DNA from: Fen-1364 sp049515135
Lineage (GTDB): Bacteria > Spirochaetota > Spirochaetia > SZUA-6 > Fen-1364
Direction of reading: 5' to 3'
Length of the DNA: 64,000 nt
Assembly (NCBI GenBank): GCA_049515135.1
Contig: JBEKUJ010000018.1
Span: 8,579 to 72,578 of the forward strand
The position numbers and the translations under genes are program-made. How positions within the stretch are numbered: position 1 is the first letter of the stretch; every line of letters starts with the position of its first letter. A model generated the notes under the pieces. It was not told where the DNA came from and searched no databases. It was given only the letters and a program-made list of their open reading frames with translations. Below, in pieces: positions 50,692 to 58,663 of the stretch.

Positions 50692-52710
50692 TTACTGGTT
50701 CTGCTTGTTGAAGTTCTGCAGGGACTGAGAGTTTTTCTGGAGCGCGTCCAGCGAGCTCTGCATCTGGCCGTATTTCCTTTTCAATTCCGCCAGGTAATCA
50801 TCCAGCTTCGACTTGTAGTCGTCGATGGAGCGGTTGTTCCTGGCTATCTGGTTGTCCAGATTGGTGACGCGCTGCGGATAGATGCCGGTGGTCTCAACGT
50901 AGGGCCGCAAAAGCGTGTCCAGGGAAAAGGCGGCCCCAGAATTGATGACGAGCCCCCCTGTCGTGTCGTTCCCGAAAAGCTGTTTCACAGCCTCCGGATG
51001 CTGGTCGATAGCCGTTGTGAGCTTGGCTTCGTCGATCTCCAGGTACCCCCGCAGCTTCGTGCGGTCAAGCGAGAGGGCGCCAGGGGCTCGGGCATCCGTT
51101 GAGATGCCGATCTGCGCGAGCAGGCGCATGTCCCGCCCCAGCGACGTGGAGTAGGGGTTCATCATGATGTTCTGCAGGGAGTTCTTCAGCTGCATGAGGG
51201 AAATCTCGCCCATGAGCAGCCCCATATCGTCCTGCGCTTTTTTCTTCTCCTCGTCGGTGAGATAGGAAGCGTCCTCGATGACCTGCGGATCCTTGCGGGT
51301 GAGGACGTCGATCTGCGTGATGGTGCGGTTGTACGCCCCCACCAGGTCCATGATCTGTTTCTTGATCCCTTCCACATCATGCTTGACGGTGAGCGTGACC
51401 GGACTGTCGCTGGGAGCCTTGAGGTTCAGCGTGACGCCCGGCAGAACGTCGTCGATGGTGTTGGAGGGACGCGTGACGTCGATTCCGTCGACGGAAATCA
51501 CGGCGTCCCCCGCCTCGGCAAGCGCTTTCTTCGGCACATAGTCGCCCCGCTGGGTCTTGTCGTACAGCGAGATATCCTTCACGGAAAGGCGCCGGAAGGT
51601 GTTCCTGTTGCGCAGGTCGATGGCGCTCAGGCTTGATGCCTGCTCTCCCACGGGGATCTGTATCTTCTGGAAATCGGTTGTGTCCGACAACGGCGGGAGC
51701 GGGATCACCTGGCCGTCCGCTTCCATGAACAGCATCTGCAGGTCATCCACTTTCTCGGGCGGCTTCGGGGGGGTCCAGGGTGGAAGGGGTGTCCTTGACG
51801 GCTCGCTCTCGATCCGGATGCCCTGGAAATCGATGCCTCCCGTCGACGGAACGCTGGGTCCCGGCGGCGGCTGGACCTGCGCCTGCGGGGCTTCGGGGAG
51901 GCGCTCCACTTTCACCGAGAGCTCGAGGACCATATTCTTGCTCAGCGTCGCGGCGGGGCTCACCGGTACCTTGATCTCGGAGCCTGGATTGAGAGTGATG
52001 GTGCCGTTCTGGATCTGGATGGCTCCGGGCGCTGGAGGCGTGGTCCACGTGCTCACGGTTTTCTGATCCAGCTGGACCTGGCGGCTGGCAGTGAGAGACC
52101 TTTCCAGCATGCCGGCTTTCACTCCGAGGTCAGCCGCGGCCCCCTGGAGCGTAAGGCGGTTTTTCACTCCCGTGACCTTGCCCTCGATGAGGAGCACCTG
52201 CGTGCTGGGGGTATCGTTGACGACCGAGGCGGAAAGGAGGTCACCGCCTTTGGCGTTCAATGCATCCACGAAACCCTTGAGGGAGCCGCCCTTCCATGAA
52301 AGCCGGACTTCCTTGTCTCCGACCCGGAACACATAGTCCCCCGGGTCCACGACGAAGTCGCGGGGGAGGGGCTGGGACAGGAACCGGTCCGCGGTGGCCA
52401 CTTTTTTCACAAGGATCTGCTTCGTCTCCTCAAGGGCCTGCCGTGAGGCCGAGGCAACGAGCGTCTTCTCGTCGGAAGACGAAGCGATCCGGTCGTTGAA
52501 CGGGTTCTGGAATCCGTACAGGGCGCGTGAGCTGTCCCGGAGGGTCGAAAGCCGGTGCGAGACGTCCATCCAGGAGCCCTTCTGCTGCTTCTCGAGGTCC
52601 ACCTCCTTCTGCATGCGCTTCAGGGGCTCCCTCTTCGCCTCCATGAGGGCGTCGATTATCTTCTGAGTGTTGTACTTGTCATTGACGCCCGGGATGGCAA
52701 AATCGGACAT
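50692..52710 (-). CDS. fliD: Flagellar filament cap/hook-associated protein 2 FliD
   Basis: A 672-residue cap protein, about the length known for spirochaetes and longer than E. coli FliD. The N-terminal coiled region (MSDFAIPGVNDKYNTQKIID, REPLKRMQKEVDLEKQQKGS) and FLSQPLPRDFVVDPGDYVFR, then the C-terminal NLDNQIARNNRSIDDYKSKL and MQSSLDALQKNSQSLQNFNK are FliD features. A Pro-rich insertion at about residues 265-330 (PQAQVQPPPGPSVPSTGG, PLPPWTPPKPPEK) separates two halves. The ribosome-binding site is poor. It follows flaG, with two hairpins in the gap. Confidence 0.95.
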   Translation of the reverse strand: MSDFAIPGVNDKYNTQKIIDALMEAKREPLKRMQKEVDLEKQQKGSWMDVSHRLSTLRDSSRALYGFQNPFNDRIASSSDEKTLVASASRQALEETKQILVKKVATADRFLSQPLPRDFVVDPGDYVFRVGDKEVRLSWKGGSLKGFVDALNAKGGDLLSASVVNDTPSTQVLLIEGKVTGVKNRLTLQGAAADLGVKAGMLERSLTASRQVQLDQKTVSTWTTPPAPGAIQIQNGTITLNPGSEIKVPVSPAATLSKNMVLELSVKVERLPEAPQAQVQPPPGPSVPSTGGIDFQGIRIESEPSRTPLPPWTPPKPPEKVDDLQMLFMEADGQVIPLPPLSDTTDFQKIQIPVGEQASSLSAIDLRNRNTFRRLSVKDISLYDKTQRGDYVPKKALAEAGDAVISVDGIDVTRPSNTIDDVLPGVTLNLKAPSDSPVTLTVKHDVEGIKKQIMDLVGAYNRTITQIDVLTRKDPQVIEDASYLTDEEKKKAQDDMGLLMGEISLMQLKNSLQNIMMNPYSTSLGRDMRLLAQIGISTDARAPGALSLDRTKLRGYLEIDEAKLTTAIDQHPEAVKQLFGNDTTGGLVINSGAAFSLDTLLRPYVETTGIYPQRVTNLDNQIARNNRSIDDYKSKLDDYLAELKRKYGQMQSSLDALQKNSQSLQNFNKQNQ

Positions 52711-52731
52711 CGTGCTGCCGCTTTTCCCCCT

Positions 52732-52770
52732 GCCACAGTACTTCTGTGGCGTTTCTACGGTACTCCGTAG
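52732..52770 (-). other. Two perfect hairpins between flaG and fliD
   Basis: GCCACAG/CTGTGGC (52732-52750, 5-nt loop) and CTACGG/CCGTAG (52755-52770, loop TACT) are both perfect. They occupy the 79-bp gap between the flaG stop and fliD start. No T-run follows. They could set the flaG/fliD expression ratio by mRNA processing or pausing. Confidence 0.5.
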
Positions 52771-52789
52771 AGTGCCCCATCCGGCCCAG

Positions 52790-53128
52790 TCAGATCTTCT
52801 GGTCGACCAGCGCCCCGATGGTCTCCTTTATCCGAGCGATAAGATGCTGGATTTCCTCGGCGGGGATCTCCTTGATTACCCTATCGGTATCCCCGTCCAC
52901 GACCTTGATGATCACCTGGTTGATCTCGTCGTTGACAGACAGCTTGACGCGTCGGTTGAAAGCGAGAAAGGTCCTTTCAAGCGCCTTGGCCTGCGCTTCG
53001 ATCTCCGAGCGTGACAGCTTCTCATCCGGCTGCGGACGCTGCTGCCGCTCGGGCGCTGCCCGGGGCTCCTTCATGAGCACATCCGGGACGGGATTCGATT
53101 TCAGAATCCCTGGTATTTCCATGCTCAT
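52790..53128 (-). CDS. flaG: FlaG family flagellar protein
   Basis: A 112-residue protein (from the ATG at 53128; ATG 53131 also possible). The FlaG domain is the C-terminal half: FNRRVKLSVNDEINQVIIKV with DRVIKEIPAEEIQHLIARIK, ending GALVDQKI. FlaG proteins influence filament length in other bacteria. GGAGG stands 4 to 7 nt before the two ATGs and lies in the loop of a small hairpin. It is downstream of a flagellin and upstream of fliD. Confidence 0.92.
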   Translation of the reverse strand: MSMEIPGILKSNPVPDVLMKEPRAAPERQQRPQPDEKLSRSEIEAQAKALERTFLAFNRRVKLSVNDEINQVIIKVVDGDTDRVIKEIPAEEIQHLIARIKETIGALVDQKI

Positions 53129-53132
53129 CATT

Positions 53133-53181
53133 GTACCTCCATGTACTGCACTGTCACAATGAGGCATTTCCATTGCCTCAT
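53133..53181 (-). promoter_or_regulatory. flaG leader with two candidate CsrA sites
   Basis: The RNA has a perfect 8-bp hairpin, arms ATGAGGCA and TGCCTCAT with loop ATGGAAA containing GGA (53159-53181). Then GTACATGGAGGTAC (53133-53146) forms a 4-bp hairpin whose loop ATGGAG holds GGA and the ribosome-binding site. The latter matches the CsrA consensus ACAnGGAnG. Two GGA sites, one over the ribosome-binding site, is the arrangement used in B. subtilis hag. Binding is inferred. Confidence 0.6.
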
Positions 53182-53292
53182 CCAATAATGTGGGCGGGAG
53201 GGCGCGACCCCCCGCTCCCACCTGCTTCTCGGAAAAGGTGACGTCCAGTAACCTCTTCCGTCGGGAACGGTCCGACCCGAGGCAGTCCCTGT

Positions 53293-54147
53293 CTATGCCA
53301 GCAGCTGCAGCACAGACCTCGTCTTAAGGTTGGCCTGTGCCAGCATTGCCGTGCTGGACTGCATCAGGATCTGATTCTTCACGTAGTCAACCATCTGTGA
53401 GGCCATGTCTGTATCGCGAATCTGGGACTCCGCTGCCTGCATGTTCTCAGCAGCAACGGCAACTCCCCGTGCCGCCATCTCGAACCTGTTCTGATAGGCC
53501 CCGAGATCGGCGCGCTGCCGGGAGACCCGCCTCATTGCGTTGTCCACCGCACCGATGGTCTGGTTGGCCTTGTCGGGCGTTGAGATGGAAATCGACTGTC
53601 CACCTGCCTGGAGCCCGAGTGCCTGAGCGGTCATGGTGCCAATGAACACCTGCTTGCGCTGGTCCATGTTCGGCCCGATCTGGAAGAACATCTGCCTGGG
53701 CACCACGCCCCCCCCTGAGGGGTTGGCGAATGCGCCTGTCAGCATGTTCATTCCGTTGAATTGGGCATGCGACGCGATCCTGTTCACTTCGTCTACCAGC
53801 TGGGAGACTTCCACCTGGATCTGCATCCGGTCTTCATCCGAGTAGATGCCGTTGGCCGACTGGACGGCCAGCTCACGGAGCCGGTGCATGATGTCCTGGC
53901 TCTCCCCCATGTAGCCCTCGGTGGTCTGGATGAAGGACACCGCGTTCTCGATGTTCCTCTCCGCCTGATTGAGCCCGCGGATCTGGGAGCGGAGCTTCTC
54001 CGACACGGCCAGACCGGACGCGTCGTCTCCCGCCCTGTTGATCCGCAGCCCTGAGGACAATTTCTCGATGTCCTTGTTCAGGTCCACCTCATTGAACTTC
54101 ACGGTTCGATTCGCGAACAGAGCGCTCATGTTGTGGTTTATAATCAT
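53293..54147 (-). CDS. Flagellin FlaB (downstream copy)
   Basis: A 284-residue periplasmic flagellar filament core protein of the spirochaete FlaB type. It starts MIINHNMSALFANRTVKFNE and has LSSGLRINRAGDDASGLAVS, YSDEDRMQIQVEVSQLVDEV and the C-terminal RDTDMASQMVDYVKNQILMQ and AQANLKTRSVLQLLA. The start at 54147 follows GGAGG. The hypervariable centre is short, as in FlaB. It is about 60% like the upstream copy at 54477 by eye. Its leader is 329 nt long and full of hairpins. Confidence 0.96.
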   Translation of the reverse strand: MIINHNMSALFANRTVKFNEVDLNKDIEKLSSGLRINRAGDDASGLAVSEKLRSQIRGLNQAERNIENAVSFIQTTEGYMGESQDIMHRLRELAVQSANGIYSDEDRMQIQVEVSQLVDEVNRIASHAQFNGMNMLTGAFANPSGGGVVPRQMFFQIGPNMDQRKQVFIGTMTAQALGLQAGGQSISISTPDKANQTIGAVDNAMRRVSRQRADLGAYQNRFEMAARGVAVAAENMQAAESQIRDTDMASQMVDYVKNQILMQSSTAMLAQANLKTRSVLQLLA

Positions 54148-54394
54148 GAAACCCTCCTTGACTGGATATGGAGGCATCCGTGCCTCCCGCAGTACCTGCC
54201 ATGTGTGCCGCCGGGGCTTTTTCACGGGAAGGAGTCGCGCCTTCCTTCCCACCGTTCCCATTTCCCCCGACCAACAGGGAAACGCGCCCTGCGCCGCAGC
54301 GCGAAGCGCCGCGGCGCACGGGCAGGGCTTCCCTTTTCCCGACACACTTCAGGAGGGTTTGTCTTTCAAAGAACAGAACGGAAAGCTATCCCTA
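54148..54394 (-). promoter_or_regulatory. Long structured leader of the downstream flaB
   Basis: No gene is seen here. A hairpin with 7-bp arms GGAGGCA/TGCCTCC and loop CGGA (54170-54187) lies 23 nt upstream of the start; its loop has GGA, and the ribosome-binding site AAGGAGG adds another GGA. Farther up is a 12-bp hairpin, arms GCGCCGCGGCGC and GCGCTGCGGCGC with loop TTC (54291-54317), containing one G-T pair. Read from the minus strand, these lie after the triple hairpin that follows the upstream flagellin. CsrA control is inferred. No clear sigma28 promoter was found. Confidence 0.5.
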
Positions 54395-54458
54395 GCACGG
54401 CGTAGCCGTGCGGGAGCACGCCACGAGTGGCGTGCGCAGGGGGGCCACGGAGTGGCCC
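54395..54458 (-). other. Three tandem perfect hairpins after upstream flaB
   Basis: Immediately downstream of the flaB stop at 54477 are three perfect inverted repeats: GGGCCAC/GTGGCCC (54442-54458, 3-nt loop), GCACGCCA/TGGCGTGC (54416-54435, 4-nt loop) and GCACGGC/GCCGTGC (54395-54411, 3-nt loop), spaced 4-6 nt. None is followed by a T-run. They may stabilise the flagellin mRNA 3' end or separate the two flagellin messages. Confidence 0.6.
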
Positions 54459-54476
54459 TCTTTCCAATGTACTCTT

Positions 54477-55337
54477 CTACTGGAGCAGCTGCAAGACCGT
54501 CCTCGGCTTGGCGTTCGCCTGCGCCAGCATGGCGGTGGCTGACTGCGTGATGATGGCGTTCTTCGTGTACTCCACCATCTCGGAAGCCATGTCGGCGTCG
54601 CGAATCCGCGACTCCGCCGCCTGCATGTTCTCTGCTCCCACGTCCAGGCCTTTCACGGCGTACTCGAGCCTGTTCTGGTAGGCCCCGAGGTCCGCCCTCT
54701 GCTTGTTGATCAGCTTCAGCCCGGCGTCCAGCTGCCCGATGGCGCGGTTGGCGCCGTCCGGAGTGGACATGGAGATGATCTGCCGGGTGCCGATCTGCCG
54801 GATGCCCAGGGCTTCGGAGGTCATGGTGCCAATGAACACCCGCACGCGCTGGTCCATGTTGGCGCCAATCTGCAGCCACATGGAGGCGGTGATGATGTTC
54901 TCCCCCGCCGGTCGCGCGAAGCGCCCCGTGAGCATATTCATCCCGTTGAACTGAGCGTGCGACGCAATACGGTCCACCTCGTTGACGAGAGCGGATACCT
55001 CGACCTGGATCTGCATCCTGTCCTCATCCGTATAGATCCCGTTCGCCGACTGCACCGACAGCTCCCTCAACCTCTGGATGATGTCCTGGCTTTCCTGGAG
55101 ATAGCCCTCCGTGGTCTGGATGAAGGAGATGCCGTTCGACGCATTGGTGCTTGCCTGGCGGAGACCGCGGATCTGTGACCGCAGCTTTTCCGACACGGCG
55201 AGCCCTGAGGCATCGTCGCCCGCGCGCGTTATCCTGCTCCCCGACGAGAGCTTTTCAATGCTCTTGTCGAGCGCAAGCCCGTTCACGTTCAACTGGCGTT
55301 CCGCGAACAGCGCGCTCATGTTGTGATTGATGATCAT
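54477..55337 (-). CDS. Flagellin FlaB (upstream copy)
   Basis: A 286-residue FlaB, the exact length usual in treponemes. It starts MIINHNMSALFAERQLNVNG and has LSSGSRITRAGDDASGLAVS, YTDEDRMQIQVEVSALVNEV, NMLTGRFARPAGENIITASM and the end AQANAKPRTVLQLLQ. The central MWLQIGANMDQRVRVFIGTM is a FlaB signature. The start at 55337 follows AGGGAGG, which can be hidden in a small hairpin. It forms the filament core together with the second FlaB. Confidence 0.97.
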   Translation of the reverse strand: MIINHNMSALFAERQLNVNGLALDKSIEKLSSGSRITRAGDDASGLAVSEKLRSQIRGLRQASTNASNGISFIQTTEGYLQESQDIIQRLRELSVQSANGIYTDEDRMQIQVEVSALVNEVDRIASHAQFNGMNMLTGRFARPAGENIITASMWLQIGANMDQRVRVFIGTMTSEALGIRQIGTRQIISMSTPDGANRAIGQLDAGLKLINKQRADLGAYQNRLEYAVKGLDVGAENMQAAESRIRDADMASEMVEYTKNAIITQSATAMLAQANAKPRTVLQLLQ

Positions 55338-55338
55338 G

Positions 55339-55467
55339 GTTTCCTCCCTGAAACTCCTGAAGTACTCCGCGCATCCTTGCCCGGAGCCGCTTTCCGTGGG
55401 AGCTCCCCCTTTTCCGAAGGCGAGGTCCCCCTTCCGATTTCCCTTGACCGGCATTCCAGGTATGCCG
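55339..55467 (-). promoter_or_regulatory. Upstream flaB leader with GGA hairpins over ribosome-binding site
   Basis: GTTTC and GAAAC pair around loop AGGGAG (55339-55354) one base before the ATG, so the ribosome-binding site is in the loop and includes GGA. A second perfect hairpin CGGCAT/ATGCCG with loop ACCTGGA (55449-55467) lies about 100 nt upstream, also with GGA in the loop. The gap up to 55568 holds no gene. CsrA/FliW control is inferred from this layout. Confidence 0.55.
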
Positions 55468-55568
55468 ATACGCAGAATAGCGGAAGGAGGGCAAGCGCCC
55501 CCGAAGCGGGCCGGAGCTTCCCTCAGTCCTTTTTTCGACAGGGGGGAGTTTAAAGATTAGGCCGTTTT

Positions 55569-56681
55569 TTATTTTTTTTCTGCGAGGGATTCCAGGTAGC
55601 GAGCGGCAATCCGGTCCTCGGGATCTATCTCCAATACCGTCCGGAAGAAGCCCAGGGCATCCTCCCTGTTGCCCCCTTTCAGGGCCACGATTCCGAGGTT
55701 CGAGATGACCTTGGTGTTCTCCGGCTCCAGCTTCAGGGCTTCCAGGAGCCGTTTCTGGCTTTCGGCCAGCTCTCCCAGCTCCATGAGGCAGATTGCCAGC
55801 TCGTTCAGCAGGTCCGCGTGGGGAGAGCCGAGGCTCAGCGCCTTGAGGAAAGCTTCTTTGCCCTGCTCGAACTGGCCCAGACGCCTGTGCGCCCATCCCA
55901 GGAGGAACCATGCGTTCTGGAAGTCCGGACGGGAGGCGATGAACTCCTCGATGGAGTTGATGCCTTCCTTCTCCTTGCCCATTCGGATGGAGTCGAAGGC
56001 TTTCTGGAACAACCCGTCAATCAACCCCTGAGCGTCGATCTCATGGATGATGCGGCGCGCCTCGGAGAGCCGCTTCTCATCGCTGCCGGTCTTCACGAAG
56101 ACCTGCAGGTGCTCCCGAGCCTTCTCGAAGGAGCGCTGGTGGAAGTAGAAGAAGGCGAGGTTGTAGTGGATGGTCGGCTCCGTGGGATCAGCGGCCAGCG
56201 CTCTCTTGTAGGCTTCGAAGGCGAGCCCGACGTATTCTTCTGCCCCTGCCTCGTTCTCCCTCTTCTCGTGCTGCCGCGCCCGCTCCTCGTACACAAGGGC
56301 CAGGTTCAGAAGAGTGGCTGCATCGTCCGGAAACAGCCCTTCCAGGGCCCTGAACACCTCGATGGCGAGCTCCGCGTCCCCGTCCCTTGCCTTCAGAATG
56401 CCGAGGTGGGTGAACTCCTGCCTGATGTCCGGCTTGACCGCCAGGACGAACCGCCGGTAGTAGTCAGCGTGCGGGTTGGATTGGTCCCACGCCAGCACCT
56501 TGAGCGCCCCTGCAACGATTGCCTCCCAGCTCAGCTCGGCGCTGGGGAGCGCGGCCGTTCCCTGCGGCATCTCGACGGGAAGAAGTATCTCGGGGTCGAG
56601 CACGAAGGACCCGATCTGTCTCTGGTTTGTCCCGGCGATGGAGACGAACCCGACGCTCGACAGCCGCGCCTTCTCATTCAT
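55569..56681 (-). CDS. TPR-repeat protein upstream of flagellins
   Basis: A 370-residue protein built mainly of tetratricopeptide repeats (ALKVLAWDQSNPHADYYRRF, AAFEAYKRALAADPTEPTIH-type units, NAWFLLGWAHRRLGQFEQGK, NEDALGFFRTVLEIDPEDRI-type end). There is no signal peptide. The ATG at 56681 overlaps the end of the PilZ gene by 8 nt, so both are one operon. It probably serves as a protein-binding scaffold; a link to motility is inferred from its position. Confidence 0.87.
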   Translation of the reverse strand: MNEKARLSSVGFVSIAGTNQRQIGSFVLDPEILLPVEMPQGTAALPSAELSWEAIVAGALKVLAWDQSNPHADYYRRFVLAVKPDIRQEFTHLGILKARDGDAELAIEVFRALEGLFPDDAATLLNLALVYEERARQHEKRENEAGAEEYVGLAFEAYKRALAADPTEPTIHYNLAFFYFHQRSFEKAREHLQVFVKTGSDEKRLSEARRIIHEIDAQGLIDGLFQKAFDSIRMGKEKEGINSIEEFIASRPDFQNAWFLLGWAHRRLGQFEQGKEAFLKALSLGSPHADLLNELAICLMELGELAESQKRLLEALKLEPENTKVISNLGIVALKGGNREDALGFFRTVLEIDPEDRIAARYLESLAEKK

Positions 56682-57591
56682 TGTCGGTGTCGCTCCCTTG
56701 GCCGTCTTCCGCCGGCTCCTCCTCCGGGAACCCCGCGTCGTTGTCTGCGGCAGGCTCAGCTTCGGGCTTCCCGGCAGGAAGCTCGGCGCTGGCCTTGCGC
56801 TGGGAGGAGATGTAGGAGTTGACCAGGAGCTTGTAGCTCATGGGAGGCTCGCGCGGATACTCGACGGCCACCACCTTGATCTCTTTCCTCCCGCCGACTT
56901 CGTCCACCCTGCGGATGACGCCAAGGAGAAGCAGCTCGCCGCCCTGCTCTCCCTTGGCAATCCTCAGGGTCACGGTTCTGCCGGCGGCGGACGCGGTGAC
57001 TCCCGAGGTGAGGATTTTTGCTCCGGCAAAGGAGAGATCACGGAGGATCCCGCGGTGCGCTGTCCCGTCGAGTGTAAGGATTGCCTCCCGCGTCTCCAGT
57101 CCGAGCTTCTTCATGCTCTCCGGCGTCACCGGGATCCGCTCCTCCTTCCGCCGCTGGGCGTTCGCGTTGGCGTCCAGCAGGCTGCCAAGGATGGCGATCA
57201 GGTCATCAGGCGGCCGCTGCGTGAAGTCAAGGGTGAGCAGCTGTACTTCCTGGTTCTGCGGGTCGTAGGGCGTGAAGCCGCTGGCATGACAGGAAACGAA
57301 GAACGTGATGGGCTCTGGTTTCTCTGCAACCTTGAAGCACCACCTCAGGGACAGTCTGTTGTTTGCCTTTTGCAGGGCGATCAGGAGGGGATTTTTCACA
57401 GTCACGATAACGCGCGAGGTCGCCATGGAGCTGGAAAAAACAACGCACGGCCACTGCCGATCAAGCACCTTCAGATAGACATTTTTCGCAACAAGGCCGG
57501 TTGCACTGAGCACCTGCTTGTTGAATGTCACCTCCGTCTTGGCGAACTGCTCGAAAAACCGCGTGAGCTGCTGGGTTGTGACGATGGACAT
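56674..57591 (-). CDS. PilZ-domain protein with spirochaete-type N-terminal domain
   Basis: A 305-residue soluble protein. The N-terminal domain (MSIVTTQQLTRFFEQFAKTE, CVVFSSSMATSRVIVTVKNP) resembles the PilZN-type domain found before PilZ in spirochaetes. The PilZ part starts at about residue 150: QRRKEERIPV (RxxxR) and LRDLSFAGAKIL (DxSxxG), so both c-di-GMP-binding motifs are intact. The C-terminal 40 residues are acidic and low complexity. It is driven by the strong promoter at 57622-57650 and coupled to the TPR gene. Confidence 0.88.
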   Translation of the reverse strand: MSIVTTQQLTRFFEQFAKTEVTFNKQVLSATGLVAKNVYLKVLDRQWPCVVFSSSMATSRVIVTVKNPLLIALQKANNRLSLRWCFKVAEKPEPITFFVSCHASGFTPYDPQNQEVQLLTLDFTQRPPDDLIAILGSLLDANANAQRRKEERIPVTPESMKKLGLETREAILTLDGTAHRGILRDLSFAGAKILTSGVTASAAGRTVTLRIAKGEQGGELLLLGVIRRVDEVGGRKEIKVVAVEYPREPPMSYKLLVNSYISSQRKASAELPAGKPEAEPAADNDAGFPEEEPAEDGQGSDTDNE

Positions 57592-57621
57592 CGGGGCAAT
57601 GCTCCCTTACTATTAGCAACC

Positions 57622-57650
57622 AATATAAAGAAGGGCATTGGGGCTGTCAA
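57622..57650 (-). promoter_or_regulatory. Promoter of the PilZ-TPR operon
   Basis: Perfect -35 TTGACA (57645-57650), 17 bp, TATATT (57622-57627), on the minus strand, 31 bp before the PilZ ATG. Strong sigma70-like match. It may also feed the flagellin genes downstream. Confidence 0.72.
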
Positions 57651-57670
57651 TTCGGACCATGGGGAGAGAC

Positions 57671-58663
57671 ATGTTGTATTCAGTATTCGGTGTGGAAAAC
57701 CCCTTGATGGACGTCATCGCTCATGTCGACTACGACTTTCTCCGGCGTTTCGGGAAGCAGGCCGGATCCATGCACCTCGTGGACTATGCGGAGATAGAGA
57801 CTCTGATGAGGGAGCTGCCGACATTCCGCACGCTGCCGGGCGGCAGCGCCGCCAACACAGCCCGCGGAGTGGCGTGGCTGGGGAGCCCTGCCGGGCAGGC
57901 GTTCCTTGAGTCCGTGACGGGTCCGGGACCGAGCGGAGATGGCAAACTGCCTCCGGTCTTCAACGGTGCCGTGGGGCGGGACGCCAGGGGGGATCAGTTC
58001 GTGCAGCTCATTTCAGCTGCGGGGGTATCCGCATCCATCGTCCGCAAGGAAACCCCCACTGGCACGTCGGTCATCCTGGTGACTCCGGATGGTGAGCGCA
58101 CAATGAATACCTTCCTGGGGGCTTGCAGGGATTTCGGACCCCAGGACCTCGATCTCCAGAAGCTTGCCGGGTCCCGCATTCTTTACCTGACGGGATACCT
58201 CTGGGACACTGCGCACCAGGACGCCGCGGCAAGAAAGGCCGCCGAGTCCTGCCCAGGGGTCATTGCGTTCGACCTGGCCGATTCCTTCGCCGTGCGAAGA
58301 TCGGGGGAAGCTTTCCGCTCGTGGATCCCCGGCCACGTGGATGTCCTTTTCGGAAACAGGGATGAGATTGCCATCCTCACCGCAGCATCATGCGATGAAG
58401 ACTGCGTGGCGGAGGCGCAGAGATTCGCACCGCTGGTCGTCATGAAGATCGGGGAAAGGGGCTGCGTCCTGGGGCAGAACGGGAAATACGAGGTCGTGCC
58501 GGGGGTTCCCGTGAAGATGATTGACACCACGGGAGCCGGAGATGCATTTGCAGCCGGGTTTCTCTACGGGATGCTGCAGGGCGCCGAACCCCAAGTGTGC
58601 GCTCGGCTGGCAAACGCAATTGCCTCGCGGATTGTGAGCCGCGAAGGCTGTACCTACGACTGA
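57671..58663 (+). CDS. PfkB-family carbohydrate/nucleoside kinase
   Basis: A 330-residue ribokinase-fold kinase. GGSAANTARGVAWLG is the first PfkB signature (about residue 57), VILVTPDGERTMNTFLG a substrate-loop segment, and DTTGAGDAFAAGFLYGML the second signature with the catalytic Asp. The arrangement and length resemble adenosine-kinase-like members, but ribose, fructose or nucleoside specificity cannot be settled. The start at 57671 is supported by GGGGAG. It converges on zapA with a 10-nt overlap. Confidence 0.92.
   Translation: MLYSVFGVENPLMDVIAHVDYDFLRRFGKQAGSMHLVDYAEIETLMRELPTFRTLPGGSAANTARGVAWLGSPAGQAFLESVTGPGPSGDGKLPPVFNGAVGRDARGDQFVQLISAAGVSASIVRKETPTGTSVILVTPDGERTMNTFLGACRDFGPQDLDLQKLAGSRILYLTGYLWDTAHQDAAARKAAESCPGVIAFDLADSFAVRRSGEAFRSWIPGHVDVLFGNRDEIAILTAASCDEDCVAEAQRFAPLVVMKIGERGCVLGQNGKYEVVPGVPVKMIDTTGAGDAFAAGFLYGMLQGAEPQVCARLANAIASRIVSREGCTYD

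Noticed and set aside
55463..55470. GCCGATAC as a sigma28 -10 element
   Set aside because: It is on the plus strand, pointing away from the flagellin gene, and has no TAAA at the right distance. No convincing sigma28 promoter was found before any flagellar gene here.
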